Shown piece by piece: positions 11,477 through 23,935 of a DNA stretch of 64,000 nucleotides (within the stretch, counting starts at the first letter, position 1; each line of letters begins with the position of its first letter). This DNA is from Polytrichum commune (taxonomy: Eukaryota > Streptophyta > Polytrichopsida > Polytrichales > Polytrichaceae): NCBI GenBank assembly GCA_950295325.1, contig OX485807.1:29979666-30043665 (forward strand). The letters run 5' to 3'. The notes under the pieces are model-generated. The model was not told the DNA's origin. It saw only the letters and a program-made list of their open reading frames with translations, and ran no database searches. The position numbers and the translations under genes were made by a program.

Positions 11477-12420
11477 GCTAATTGTTTGAAGTTCTAAAAT
11501 TAAGGTCGAGATGCCAATGTTATAAGATGTGAAAGTGATGGTAACTTTCCTCTTTCAATAATCACATACACCCTTCATAACGTTATTCAATTGCATGGTT
11601 GTGTTCCATCTATATTTAGCATCTAACACATGTCTCTAGTATCTCATCTTCATGGGAAGAAACTTAAAAAATAAGAAGAAATTGACTCCGATATGAATAA
11701 TGAATACTGCCGGTTTGAATAGTAAGAATGTTGTGAATAGTGTCGGAGTTTCCAATGATGTGTTTGCAATTAGTAGTAATGTCAAGGAATAATACAATGT
11801 ATCTTGCAAATGTTCTTGGGATGAACAATAAATCCTGTGCATAGTGCCGGGATATAACTCCTTTGCTCATGCACTATTTCATTGAGATTTCCTCTCAATT
11901 GCTAATGATAATTATTTATAACTTCTTAGTTTAATTTATAGAATATGCTCGGCGATTAACCCTTAAAGGAGTAGTCAACCCACAAGTGGGTTGCGTGTGT
12001 GTGTATGTGTGCTCTTCTTGTCCTAGTGCAGATAACAAGTCTTGTGTGTCTAGAATGAATATGATTGACTATACCATTTGGGATGCGCTTCGAAAGAGAG
12101 CTTTCATTGTGTCTTCGTTAGTGAAAGGAGTACTATGTAGGAGGTGCACAGTGTTGAAGAGTGTTGAATCTTGAGAAGCTCAAAATCACTTTTTCACAAA
12201 GATGCTTTATATTTGATTGTTGTAAGTAGGATTTGAGTATGTTTAGATTTATGCATGAAGTTTGGACAATTCTACCCGTCAACATGACGTACACTAGATC
12301 ACAAAACTACACAAATATAGTAGTCTCCCACTTAAGTACGCATTTTGAACCGGAGCCGTTGGTGCGCATTTAGTTGATAGGTGCATATTACTCATATCAC
12401 TTTCTAGACCCTCTGATTCG
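11477..12420. other. No gene seen
   Basis: AT-rich DNA with short ORFs on both strands and no recognisable domain. A (GT)n stretch lies near 11993-12010. Confidence 0.35.
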
Positions 12421-12912
12421 ATGAATCACAACAGGATACAGATGAAACTTGAGGCAACCCGCTTGGCTGAAGCCCAACGATGTGAAATCATTGCAAAGTT
12501 GAGCAAACTGAATGCGCCGAGCAAGCGGGCGTTGGGGCAGGACGTGATGATATTTTGTTTTTTTTACAAAAACATCATCACAAGGTGAACAACCCAAAGG
12601 CCGCTCCGGATTAGGTTATCTAGGTTCATTGGGTTGAAAATCAGCGAAGGTATGAAATCAATGAAGGTGCCATATGGAAAGTTTATGGAAACAATGCGAA
12701 TTGAAGAAGAACCACCTATCGATGACGAAATCCAACCTATCGGGACATTTGTTGAATTTGGAAGCGCTACCAACTTCAAAGGCTTCGAAGCTCTACTGTC
12801 CTTGACATCGACGACCAATTGCTTTGCTCCTATGTTCAAACGGAAGTTGGACAGATGTATGATGAATCGTGACAATCGTTTGAGACGTTTCAGGGAAACA
12901 TCAACAAATTGA
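12421..12912 (+). pseudogene. Unrecognised reading frame of 163 codons with one internal TGA
   Basis: From ATG at 12421, one frame runs to TGA at 12910, broken only by TGA at 12586. The first part (MNHNRIQMKLEATRLAEAQR...) looks like an amphipathic, charged helix; the second is more hydrophilic and ends with KRKLDRCMMNRDNRLRRFRE. Base composition is less AT-rich than the flanks, which suggests former coding DNA. The opposite strand is also open at 12564-12944, so the coding strand is uncertain. I recognise no family; a captured gene fragment is possible. Confidence 0.25.
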
Positions 12913-15244
12913 CAATGAATGTCAAGTGTAAGAAAAGCATGCATTCACAACAAATGACTATGCATAACAAGTTCAAACAATCAAGTATGAACCCTAATTT
13001 TTGTCAAAAAATTTACATACTTGAACAAGTGCGTACTTAGGCAAGAAATCATCGTATGATGACTGGTGAACATGGAATACAAACATTCGAAGTTGTGGTT
13101 GTTGCTTTTGTTGTTGTCATTGGATGTTTTTGTCCTCACAAGTGCGCATCCTTTATTATTTTTGGACAAGTGACTTAAATGTCAGTTTGTACTGTTGGAC
13201 AATGCAAAAAAGACTTTTTTAATTTCTACAAATAATATAGGGTCCTATAGAACCCATAAGTATTAATAGGGTTCTAAGAAATGCTTGAAAGGTCACTTTA
13301 TTACATAAAAAAAGTCACTTACAGTCCTAAAACCTTCTCATAACAACCCCCACATATATTCCCCTATTATTTCACATGTATACCAAACATAAGGCCGTGT
13401 AAACTTCCAAGGCACACACCTTATACATATAAATACAGTTCTTGATAATGAAATACAACTGCCCTTTCTATAAGGTACATATAATAATTACACTATATTA
13501 TGGACTTAATGATGTTGGGGCCATATTAACTTTATGACAAACAAGTGGGAATGTGAATGCACATCCATCCATAATCTGCAGTGTCTTCATCCGACATCTT
13601 AAGAATCAAAGATTATGAATTGGATGATAAAGATAACGTAAGAGACAAATTACACATAGCTGCTTGATTACGAAATGGATGAATTAATGCCCATGGGCTT
13701 CTTCATTATGCATGGATGAACCTAAAGGTTGCATTAATTCACTTCAATTGTGTTACTGAATCTCCTAAAACTTATAGAAATTTCTTTTTAGGTCACATGA
13801 CCTCATGAGCAAATGAACATTTTATTTAGTTATTTATCTATTTATTTTTAAGAAATAAAATTGAATAGATCCCATGTACTTCATTATCTCAAAGTTTTTG
13901 TATAAACATGCATTAAAGCTTTATGGGGGACATTGTTTATCTAATATCTTGTATTTTTCTAACACCTTATTTGTTTTCAAGTTCTCCTTTTTCTCATTAT
14001 CTTTGGTACTTTGAACTTAAGGGTTTTTCATTTGAACTTACCCATGTGCTAATTCCAAAAAGTCTCTTTTGTGTTGTTTAAAATCATCATGTGTATGGCG
14101 TTTTAGGGCATATTTAAACAACATGTTAGTTAATAACATAAGCCAACCCATTAACATATGACATTGATTGCCTTATGTCATTAAGTTTGTCCATACTATG
14201 TGGAATACAATAACGACAAGAGATTGAGACACCCAACAACGAAAGTGGAAAACACAACATGATGAACAAAATCACTACTAAACAATGCAAAAACATTATT
14301 GTAACATGAATAAGCACTACAAGAACACTACTAAATGGTCAATAATCGAGGTTGTAAGTGGAAAAACATTATGACCCTCTACAAGGTTTGTACCATTCTA
14401 AACACAGTGCCGTGTATATAATAATAATAAATACATGATATTACAACGTATCATATGGTATTTACAATGCAACATGTGAACAAATAGGATGCTTTATTAC
14501 ATTGCATATTTTTTTTCAAATTTTTTGCTTGCACAAATAATTAAAGGTCTTACCCTTTTCTTTTCTTTTTAAATGCTAGTGAAGTACATGGGTTACAAAG
14601 TAAAGTCACAACATGATAAAATTGTTCCAACTTTGATATATTGCTTACAAGTCCGTGTGCTATTGAGGTATGTAGAAGAGACACATAATAGTGGTGGCCA
14701 TGTTGTGTCATGAGAGAAGAGATTTTGGATATGGATTATATTCTTGTGAGGTTGGTGGATAAATCTATTGTCTTTTCTTTGCAAGTGCACTAAATAGTCT
14801 TACTTGTGTAAGTGATCATTTGTATTCCGTGTTGCTATATATTTTAAAGAGATTATCATGTTTACTCGTATAAGACAAATAATAAATATGCACATCAAAG
14901 AACATGAAATATTGTACTTGGTAAAATATGGCTCTCTTTAAAAAGTTAAAGTAACGATGTGTAACTCCAAATGGTAACACATACTTTATAGGACTATTAA
15001 GTGTAGTTGATGAATAGGTGCCAAGGCTTTGTCAAGGAGGTACTTCTTACGGACTTGCACATGACCAGTGGCCGAGCCTTCAAAAGCTAACTCAAAGAGT
15101 ATGGGTAAGTCCTAGTACATTCAAGCCCATGAAATTAGAGCAATAGCCTCCTAGTACATATGCACGTTCGCCAATGTAACTATGATTATCCTTTTGGTCC
15201 AATTTTTTGAATGTTTGAGAATAAAGTGTTCAAACAAAGGTTGG
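12913..15244. other. No gene seen
   Basis: Strongly AT-rich. A CACTACAAGAA motif like the end of CACTA elements is at 14315-14325, but no matching inverted end was found. Short ORFs only. Confidence 0.4.
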
Positions 15245-15500
15245 GCGGTATATCACAACATTACTAAGTGTTTACATGATGGTCTCTTTACAAAGAAAGA
15301 GGCTACGATCAAAAAAACTATGATGATTTACAATTGCTTGTCAAAAAGTTTACAGTATATAGCTTGATTACTTTCCACAAATAATTTTGAATTAAAAAGA
15401 AAATTGTGTTTATGTGATGTATGGTCTCACATATCACACCAAGGAGTTGTGTATTATTATGATACCAGGAAAATGCAGGGTATTGATACACAATATCATT
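15245..15500 (+). repeat. Dispersed repeat R2, copy a
   Basis: Shares a series of blocks with 42195-42430 and, more weakly, 21930-22110: GATGGTCTCTTT, TTGATGATTTACA-like, TTGTCAAAAA, AGTATATAGCnTGA and GAGTTGTGTATT. Same orientation in all three. No ORF is conserved; it is probably a remnant of an unclassified element. Confidence 0.65.
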
Positions 15501-15630
15501 AATCGTATTACATAATCTACTCATTCGGTTACAAATTGTGATATACCAATTGAATATTGATGCCTATTGGATGTCACAAGACGAGAGAATCTTTATATAC
15601 CCTAGTTCTTATTTGAAGTCGATACTATCA

Positions 15631-16727
15631 GGCTAATTTTTCACAAAGTTTTTGCCCGTCCACATCCAAAAACCTTGAATTGAAAGGCAAAAATAATTGC
15701 AACCTGTACCAAAACAGGTAGTTTCTAAACCAACCCGTCCATGGAAAGGTTAAAGAAAAAACAACTCATTCCAAAACCGGTTTGGAAATGAAATACTCAT
15801 CCCACAATATGTATAAATAGGTCTCTTACAATGTTGGTAATTTTTTTTAAAAAAAAAACCAAAAGATGTTGACATGTGATTGTTTGCACTTGGAAACAAT
15901 AGGATCTTCACAAATTATGCCTTCAATGCCCATCAGTTATCTGTCTTTTGTTGTCGATTCTCATATTTCCAGTACACCCCATTCTAATTTCCTCTGCCAC
16001 CATCATTTCTTTTTATTTCTTATCTTTGAATCTCCCATTTCTTTCCCCACACTCTATCTTCAAGGTGTTTCCATCACCCGTTATTGCCCGTCTGTCACCA
16101 CCCGCATTCCCTCCACAAGAGGGGTTTTTCTAGACAAAGCCTAATCAAAAGTCATCTACGTGCTAGTTTGAAGTTAGAGACTTTAGATGCTTTGATGTGC
16201 ATTTCATGTGCAAATATTCCAGTTGAAAACATCAACTAAAATGCAGTGATGCTTGTTTGGAGAAACATGAAGGATAGGAGAATTCATCCACTTCTTTGAA
16301 GGATGAGTAGCTCTTTATTTTTAAAATTTTGAACATGTTTATATATACTAATTCTTATTCAATTGCTAAGTTTACCTTCAATTTTAATCTTTGGCATTAT
16401 GTTAAAAAACTTCTAAATTTTGTGGTGATGAATTAATGTATGCAGGTGTATCAAGCACTTCAAGATGGATATTTTGATTGGGTTTTAGTGGTTTGATTGC
16501 ATTATGCTTATATTCACATGTCATGTATGACATAATGTAATTGATATTTGTACCAATTATATTGTTTGGAAAAAAGTACCAAAAAAATTTAAAATTTAGA
16601 ACCCGTCCAAAGTGAATTTGACACATCCAAAAACCGGTTCATTTTCTAAGAACCCGTCCACTGGAAAGGTTTCTTTTTATGAACATGTCCCTGGACATGT
16701 TGGGGACCTTGTGAAAAATCACCATTG
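15631..16727. mobile_element. Mutator-like non-autonomous element with 10-bp target duplication
   Basis: A perfect direct repeat, GATACTATCA, flanks the element at 15621-15630 and 16728-16737. The ends are inverted: GGCTAATTTTTCACAAAG on the left and a right end reading GGTGATTTTTCACAAGG on the other strand. The subterminal zones of both sides carry AACCCGTCCAnnGGAAAGGTT and ACATCCAAAAACC motifs. A 9-11-bp duplication is typical of Mutator-like elements (established). The interior has a 92-codon ORF at 15866-16144 without a recognisable domain, possibly filler DNA rather than a transposase. Confidence 0.78.
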
Positions 16728-16877
16728 GATACTATCATGATATCATGTTGATATGAGGGCAATTTTAGGCATGTAGGTTTTTGTATGGTATATAAAGTTG
16801 AATGGAATGAAAAACAAGCCTATCATGAATGTTTGCACCCAACTTGTGTCAAAAACATATGTGTACAATCCTCGTTA

Positions 16878-17146
16878 TACCGTAACACAATAGCTGGTTC
16901 GTCCCCTGGCGAACGAATATTTATTTATTTTGAAAAAATAAGGTTCGCCTCTCAAAAAACTGAATTTCTCAATTTTCATTTTTAGCAAAAAAATCAGTAA
17001 AAATGACCTTAAATGGCTTAGAAACACCAAAAGATTGCAAAAATTAATTTATTTTATTTTCGTTTTTCTGTCTTCATAATTTCATAATTTTTACGTTTTT
17101 TATTTTTAGAATTATTTTTGAACGAACCAGCTATGGTACTACGGTA
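16878..17146. mobile_element. TA-flanked MITE (Stowaway/mariner-like)
   Basis: It is 269 bp. The left end TACCGTAACACAATAGCTGG and the right end, reading TACCGTAGTACCATAGCTGG on the other strand, form a terminal inverted repeat of about 25 bp, continuing with TTCGT. TA flanks both sides (16876-16877, 17147-17148). The interior is AT-rich and non-coding. Only one copy was seen in the window. Confidence 0.8.
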
Positions 17147-17890
17147 TATGCACAAGTGGTATCCATAAACAATTATTACCAATCCAACATTGGTTACAGC
17201 TTGGTGTGATTTTTCTTTGTAAAATACCTACCATGTAAATACAAAGTAGAATAAACGATTGACACCCTTTGTTATGCTTGTCCAAGTACTAGGTAATCAT
17301 CTTATCAATGGCATTGACCATGCTTTGAGCTTATATATGGTGTTGAAAGATCTAAGGGCGGGTTTGCACTAGGGTCCAATACCAAAGAAACCTCAATATT
17401 GATTAATCCTATTGGTTGAGAGAGAAGAAAAAAAAGGACCCAACAAGGGTATTACAGGTCACAAGTCCAAGATATAATCTGATGTGGAATTACTTTGCCG
17501 GTAACTCTCAACAATCCCCCATTCAAAAAAAATACTCTTGCTAGTTTGAAAAACTAATATATAGTCCAAAAATAAGATAATGAAAGGGTGTTTTATTCGG
17601 CTCAAACCCTAATGTTAGCCCACTTCATTGTAGGATCATTTATCTTGATTTATAATTGTTCGATTCCAAGATTACTTACAAAAATGATTTATCTATGGGT
17701 TCTTCATTCTAAGTCCAATTCTGGTCATGTCAAATGTTTCAAGAAATTTACACATTTTGGTAGTGAGTTTCCAACAATCTCGTGGACATGTCAAATAAAC
17801 CAACTGGTCTTAATTCAAGGCTAAGGATTTTCAATGAGTACTCATGAGATCACTTTGGAGACTTTGAGCCGAATTCTCTTTGGGGGAGTA
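17147..17890. other. No gene seen
   Basis: AT-rich spacer with a 78-codon ORF (17588-17824) that shows no recognisable domain. Confidence 0.35.
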
Positions 17891-18242
17891 TAAGGTAGAT
17901 GAGTCTTAAATGGTTACCTTTTCTAACTATCCCACTTCTCCTAGCATACCAAACAAGTGATTAGAATGAAATGGTTAGGAAATCCAAATTAAAGCAATAG
18001 CCAATTTTCTTGTAAATTTCAAAGCTTGTATGGATATCTGATCCTTTACCAAAGTCAAGATTCTCACACACTCATTGAATATATGTTCTCCCCAGTTATA
18101 TTGATCGTTGAGCCTAGAATGAATAACAAATTTTGAGCATGTAGTCCTATCTCTTTTGAACATATGTTTTTTGGTGTCCGTTCTTGGAATAACACCTAAT
18201 TACACACCATTCAAATATAGATTTTTGATTAAGATAATTACC
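17891..18242 (-). repeat. Dispersed repeat R1, copy a
   Basis: Related to 21403-21770 (+), 26965-27283 (+) and 60804-61152 (-). Shared blocks, read in R1 orientation, include CTTAATCAAAnAT near one end, then ATATGTGTTnAAAAGAGAT, TAGGAGAAGTGGG and, at the other end, CATTTAAGACnCATCTACCTT. No conserved reading frame. A weaker fragment lies near 19170-19330. Confidence 0.7.
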
Positions 18243-18690
18243 CAAATGAAGCACATTACCTTAAGTTAATATACAAATGGCAACAAACATACTTACACCT
18301 ACATGGTTTTTGTATCTATAGTCTAATGTGCCGGGAGTGAAATATTAGCTAGGCCAATCAAAAAGCATGGAGTTTCGATTATTTCGACGTGGTAATTGGG
18401 CAACAATGTGAAGATAATTAGAGTCTCCATCAAAGTCATAACATCACACAACCTACTTCGACTAATCTCTTTTCTATAAGGGGAGCCCAAGTAGCTTGTG
18501 CAAATTTCTCTCAGAGTATTCCTTGACACTGGCCTCATAATAAATTGAAGATGATAAATGTGGCAAGCGTAGTTAGTGTATGATAAATGTTGCATAAAGT
18601 CATCACTTTAACATGGGAGCCAATGGATTTCTAGTCCTCCTCCTAATCTAATTCATCATTGCATTTGCATCCAAAACAACACAATACTTA

Positions 18691-19153
18691 GGGTTGCTTC
18701 ACATGGACCAAGAGCCATGACCATGAGAATCTAAGGGCCTTTAGAATCATCCAAAGTTCGTACCATGGTAAATAGAAATCCAATTTTGCAGTTGATCGAC
18801 CCTCGAAGCTTAGTGGATAGTGAAAGTGAACCGTGTTGAGGGACCACGACATATATTTGGATTTAGGTCCCCACCATCGTAATATTATATTTTTGGAAGC
18901 CAATGACAATTGAATTGATTGTCACAACACCTAGTTTTGCGTTAGACCCACCTCTTGTTGATGCGTGTCACCCGATATCTAGTAGCCTATGAAACACTAT
19001 CTACTTATTGTCACGTAGGATGCCATATAGATTTTTCATCCATTTGAATTTCTTTGGTTGACCCTTGGACCTTCTAACTATGGTGTAAAGTGAACTCTCA
19101 TGCTTTGGCTTCTTGACCATTCACATACTTGTATATCATGGGTGAAGGGTCCT
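18691..19153. mobile_element. Diverged Harbinger-type MITE (second subfamily, copy a)
   Basis: Begins GGGTTGCTTCACATGGACC after a TTA and ends near CATGGGTGAAGGGTCC. It aligns in order with 20836-21334: AAGAGCCnTGACCATGA near the start, TTTTGnGTTAGnCCnACCTC in the middle, and AGTGTGAAG-like motifs near the right. Ends are eroded, so the limits are approximate. Confidence 0.5.
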
Positions 19154-20186
19154 CAAGCTCTAAGCTAGATGGATCTTAAGTGGCTCATTTTCTTAATCGG
19201 ATCCCTAGATTTGATTGGTAGGTGGTTCAGTGAGGATCGAAGAGCAAACATCATAAACACACATGTTTAAAAGAAGTACACAATGTCTTCAAATATTAAT
19301 GAACACAACTGAGAGGATATGTGCATCTAGTGAAGAAAACAACAAGCATGCACTTCCAATAACCATAACAAATTCAGGGGAGGTCCGATTTTCAATCTGG
19401 TTTCTGCAAATGTCTCATCATAGATTTGCTAATGCAACACCAATTTTGTTGTGTAAATGAAATCAGTAGATTGAAGTTGGAGAACATGAAGAATGAACCA
19501 AAACAACAACCACATAAGGTAGAAATACCCAAACCGGTTAACCACCCTTTTCTCGTGCACTAGATTGCCGTCATAATAGTGAAGTGCTATTTTTGAAACC
19601 GATCATGGCGAGGCAGCAACTTCAATGCATGTGCACTTAGTGTAGCCAATGGGAGTCAAGTTTAATGTACTCATGAGTTAACCGGTTGAGGTGAGGTTTA
19701 GTATGGAAATGCAAATTACCGTGTTTAGTGTAAGGAGAATCTAATGAACGAGTAGGGAGTTTGACAACTTTCCACTTTGAAAAATTGTACATTTTCCCGT
19801 ACAAGGCAGAAAAATGTGAAACAACTTGCATTCTTCATGAATCCTTCTCGTCTATCTTGGAAAATTATCTCATGATTGTAAGACCATATCTTCAATGCAA
19901 ATCACCTTATTTTCACGGGTTATGATATTTCTACCTTACCTTAATGTAAGGTAGCTAAAACCTAAAAACTCTTCTTCACGTGCCGATTACGTTTCAGCTC
20001 ATGCGTAAGTTAAGCCTGCAAGACTTGGGACTGACAGGCATTTCATGCTACAATAAATAGCCGGGATGGAAGTTGTAGTCCACCAATCAAGGTAAAAGTT
20101 GCCAGGATGCCGATACCCTGCTCATGTTTTTGGGACCCGTGTGTGCTAGATCTAGCCTATCCTAGATTCCGATTCTTAAGTTGGAT
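19154..20186. other. No gene seen
   Basis: Holds a weak R1 fragment near 19170-19330 and short unrecognised ORFs on both strands. Confidence 0.35.
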
Positions 20187-20188
20187 TA

Positions 20189-20635
20189 CAGTCCACCCTC
20201 TATAAATGTTACACCTATAAGTGTTAACCCTCTCTAAATGTTAACTTTCTTTTACTCCCCACATATTGCACACTATAAATGTTAAACGTGTTAATTGTTA
20301 ACAAAATGGTACTCCCTTCTTTGTAAATTTGACTCTATAAATGTTAACGAATGAAATACAACCATAATATGGATGATAAAAACTACACATCTAGTTACAT
20401 TCCTCTCTCTCTCACCCGTGATTTGTAAACTTGATATTGAATAAAGTTTCGATTGGGTTTGCAATTTTATGAATGGTATTCTCTCACAAGGACTCTTCAC
20501 AATTGCTTATATTTATGAATGTTAAGATTTGTATATTGCTCAAGAAAGTAATTTTATAATTGTGAACTGTTAACACCTCTATAAATGTTAACTTTGATCC
20601 ACTCCCGAGGGTTAACATTTATAGAGGGTAGACTG
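20189..20635. mobile_element. TA-flanked MITE with CAGTC ends, copy 2
   Basis: It is 447 bp, nearly colinear with 6765-7209 over its whole length. Left end CAGTCCACCCTCTATAAATG; right end reads CAGTCTACCCTCTATAAATG on the other strand. TA flanks at 20187-20188 and 20636-20637. Better-preserved ends than copy 1, and no tandem amplification at its right side. Confidence 0.9.
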
Positions 20636-20835
20636 TAATTGCTTCTTATCGATTTCATTCCAATTTCTTCCCTAGCTAGAATAGAGAGGCGGAGTTTTGC
20701 AATTTGGAGGCCTTTTAAGCTTTCAAATCAAGTATTGAGGTCTTGCGGTGGTGTTCTAAAGAGTTGTTGCATTTGGACATTGGAGTTACATGCACAAATG
20801 TCAACTTGGGTGCATGAGCTTTTTAAGGGTGTATA

Positions 20836-21334
20836 GGGCCACTTCACACATGAGCCAAGAGCCGTGACCATGAAATTGTGAGAGCCCAAAAGAAAGTGTC
20901 CAAAGGCCGTCCCAAGACACCTCCAAAATCATGTAGTGTGGTCATGGACCCTCAAGAGTAGTGTGAAGTCGTATGTGACCATGCCCTCAACCAGATACTA
21001 TTTCAATAAATTTCTATTCATGAGGGTCCTCACACATGATAAAACAAAATAAATCAACGGTTGTGAGCGTTTGGAGTGATATGGTCTCCCAATTTTGTGT
21101 TAGGCCTACCTCCAAGAGATGGTTTTTGAAAATAGTCCAAGTGACCATGAAACATGATCCATTCGATGCCATGCAAAAATCCATGTAGACTTGACATCCA
21201 TCTTGCAATCACATACTCCGTTGGTCCCTCAAGCGTAGTGTGAAGCAAACTTGGACCGGCTCTGCCTTTTCCACCAATGAGAGTGCTTGAAGTGTAATGG
21301 CCATGGGCCCTCAATCTCATGTGTGGAGTGGCCC
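20836..21334. mobile_element. Harbinger-type MITE, second subfamily, copy b
   Basis: It is 499 bp. Left end GGGCCACTTCACACATGAG; right end reads GGGCCACTCCACACATGAG on the other strand, 18 of 19 bases matching. Flanks are ATA and TAA, so a TTA/TAA duplication is not clean. The GGGnCACTTCACAC start matches the TTA-flanked family at 28.8, 34.2 and 46.1 kb, but the interior differs. Non-coding. Confidence 0.7.
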
Positions 21335-21402
21335 TAATATGGGCATTTTCAACGTTGTCATCACATTTCCATCCAACACTAATCTAAAGCAAGTGAGCTT
21401 AT

Positions 21403-21770
21403 TTTGATTACCTATGTTAATTGCATACTTGTATTGGAATGTTGTGTGGTTAAGTGTGGACCAAAGAACATATACCAAAAAGACACATGTTTGAAAGAGA
21501 TTGGATTATGTGTTCAAAATTTGTTAACTATATGGGTTCTACAAATCAACATAATTGCCGGTGGGCGGGCTAAATGGTCAAATAAGAAGAAAGGCATTTG
21601 ACATTTGGATGTTGAAGAAGGTGATCATTTGAGCTTGAAAATTTATGAGAAAGAGGACTACAACCTCAATGAATTTGTCAATCATCTTGTACTAATTGCA
21701 AGTTTCATATCTTAGGAAAAGTGGGCTAAGCTTAAAAGGACCCATTTAAGACCCATCTACCTTAAAAGGG
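21403..21770 (+). repeat. Dispersed repeat R1, copy b
   Basis: Same family as 17891-18242. Carries CACATGTTTGAAAGAGATTG, CAATCATCTTGTACTA and CCATTTAAGACCCATCTACC. It starts about 70 bp after the MITE that ends at 21334. Confidence 0.7.
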
Positions 21771-21929
21771 GAGGTAAATTGATCACCAATTCATCCCAAG
21801 ACATCTTCCTCCCCACTCGTCAAAGATAGAATTAGAGGGACCAAAATGAGATTCGTTTTGATGTATGATTATAGAGGATCCTCTACCCTATGTGAACCTC
21901 TTTTGCTGCCAAAATATGTTCATAATATC

Positions 21930-22110
21930 ACTTAGACTTTGTGTATCTATGCATTGTGGGGCTGGGACTATGATAATATACAATTGCTTATCAAAAAATC
22001 ATAGTACACAACTTGAGTGCTCTCCATAAATGAGGAGTCCCATAAGTAAAGGATAATTGTACTTTTGTGATACTTGGTCCCATGGAATGCAACCAAGAAG
22101 CTATATAATG
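21930..22110 (+). repeat. Dispersed repeat R2, copy b (diverged)
   Basis: Blocks TATGATAATATACAATTGCT, TATCAAAAAATCATAGTACA and CTTGGTCCCATGGAATGCAACC match the order seen in the other two R2 copies. Limits are approximate. Confidence 0.5.
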
Positions 22111-22439
22111 TTATGTGTTGTCAAAAAATGTTATGTTTGTTTCGTAACACTTCATGGTTTATGTTAACCTTTACATGTTAGTTTTGATGATGTTAACCAC
22201 TAAAGCACCATTAGGCCATATATAGCTTATTGGAGTATTTTGAAGGACCCAAAGAATTGTGATCACTTCCAAATATTAAAATGTATGTTGTGGTAGCGGG
22301 GGGTTTGGGTGTTTTATTGTTGTCCCAAACTTTAGGGCATTTGGACATTGTTAAGCATTTCAAACAATTAGAATAAGGTGATACTTGTGTTTTTGGGTTT
22401 TGCCTGCCCAAATTCTTCCCATGTCTATTTGTGGCATCC

Positions 22440-23935
22440 AACAAGAGAACAAAGGAGGGGAAGGGTTGGGCAATCTTAAGGGGGGGGGGGGGTGTCAGCC
22501 AGAAACCCCCACCCTTAAGCGTTGTAGTCCGGGTGAGGGCCTAAAGCTCACATGTAATTGATTATCCCACACGACCCTTGGGGCTTGATGCCCAATGCTC
22601 CACCAATAATCATCAAACACACATCTTTACTCAAGTGGATGGTTTATCCAGTTACAAGCATTAAAAAATGCTCTTCCTTCTTAAGGGCATTGCCCACACC
22701 CTCACTCATTAAATCTTCAACCCACACCTAACCCTCAACCCTTCTACAAGAAGAGCAATCCTAAGTGGCCCAAGGTCAACACCGAGTAAACATTCGGCTT
22801 GACCCCTTGCCTCAACACCTCCACTACCTAATTCAACCACCCACCTAACTAATACACCAGCAAACACTCCACATGATTGAATCCAACACAATGCTAAATG
22901 CCATGCTTCTCCACCATTTGCTCTCGTTATTTGAGAGGCAGACACAACCTTCAAGTGCAATCCTTCGACCCAACTCCCTCCCACCAATCACATTATCTTC
23001 TGGTGGGTGCATGCCCATGTGATGAGAGTTCGGAACCACAAATCAGGTCGACAACAATTACCCAGCGCTTGAAAATCACAAAGTCCCATGCGGTGGCTTG
23101 TAGCCAAGCCAGATTAGACACCCTCCTCACTTAGCTCATTCCTTCGGCAATTCGGCCTAATTCGAACCGATATAAGTCACCTGGCTACTGGGAGTGATGA
23201 CAGAGGCAAACAAGTGCAAGGCAGCCGACACCAATACAATGCCGACCTGCAAGAATTAGCGACCTCAACCGCCTGAGAAGGGAATTGGGAGGTGACAGAA
23301 TCTGGTTCGGCCAACCTATTTCCTTCAACTCCCTCCGCCATCAAAATCAAAGTTACTGCTCCTACCAGCAAAATTACCCCTTCCAGCAACCGTTCAACAA
23401 CTGCACTAGTGATGGCAAGTGCAATCCCGCACCGAATCCACCCAGGTGTCTTCTCTACCCCGGCTTTTGCCTCTCCCACTTATCTCAGATCCTCCTGCAG
23501 TGACGACTCTCCCCAGCATGCTCGCAAGCACATGCACCTTCCAAAACCAGAAGAAGAACCTTACCTTGCTTGAGCAACCAAATGCCGCCTTGCATTGTCC
23601 ACATTGTCCTCCCAGACCGCCTCCCAATAGCTCAGCAGCTCGTCCCAACGTGAGACCGAGGGCCTCTCTCCCCTTCAACACACAAAGAATCCACAAAACC
23701 TGCTCTGCCTTCTGTCAAGGGACGGAGCTCCCTCTTCCCGCAACCCCCTCGCCGAGAGAGAGAGAGTTCGAAATTGAAGTGCACCCCCTGGCCTTCCCGG
23801 CACCCAGATTCAACCCGGAAATCCAGCTCTGATCCGACCTTTTTAGGCCCCTCCCCCTTAAACCGAACAATGTTCTAGCTTTAAACAAACATTTTACTGG
23901 CATCAAGCCACTTGAACTCATCGTAAATCAACCCC
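22440..23935. other. GC-richer block, probable retroelement or gene-remnant region; no gene called
   Basis: A marked compositional island in AT-rich DNA. It opens with a G13 run at 22480. Open frames exist on both strands at 23.2-23.9 kb (for example a 137-codon Pro/Ser-rich frame at 23419-23832 and opposing frames at 23177-23696), but none has a recognisable domain, so coding is unproven. On the - strand, the sequence near 22500-22560 reads CACCCGGACTACAACGCTTAAGGGTGG, split here as CACCCGGACTAC then GCTTAAGGGTGG; it matches 40829-40850 on the + strand, linking this block with the minisatellite-bearing unit at 39-41 kb. Confidence 0.4.

Noticed and set aside
14315-14325. CACTACAAGAA, resembling a CACTA transposon end
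   Set aside because: No inverted partner (TTCTTGTAGTG) or 3-bp duplication was found nearby.
22709-23832. Several long frames on both strands in the GC-richer block
   Set aside because: Open frames overlap on both strands as expected from low stop-codon density in GC-rich DNA; none shows a domain.
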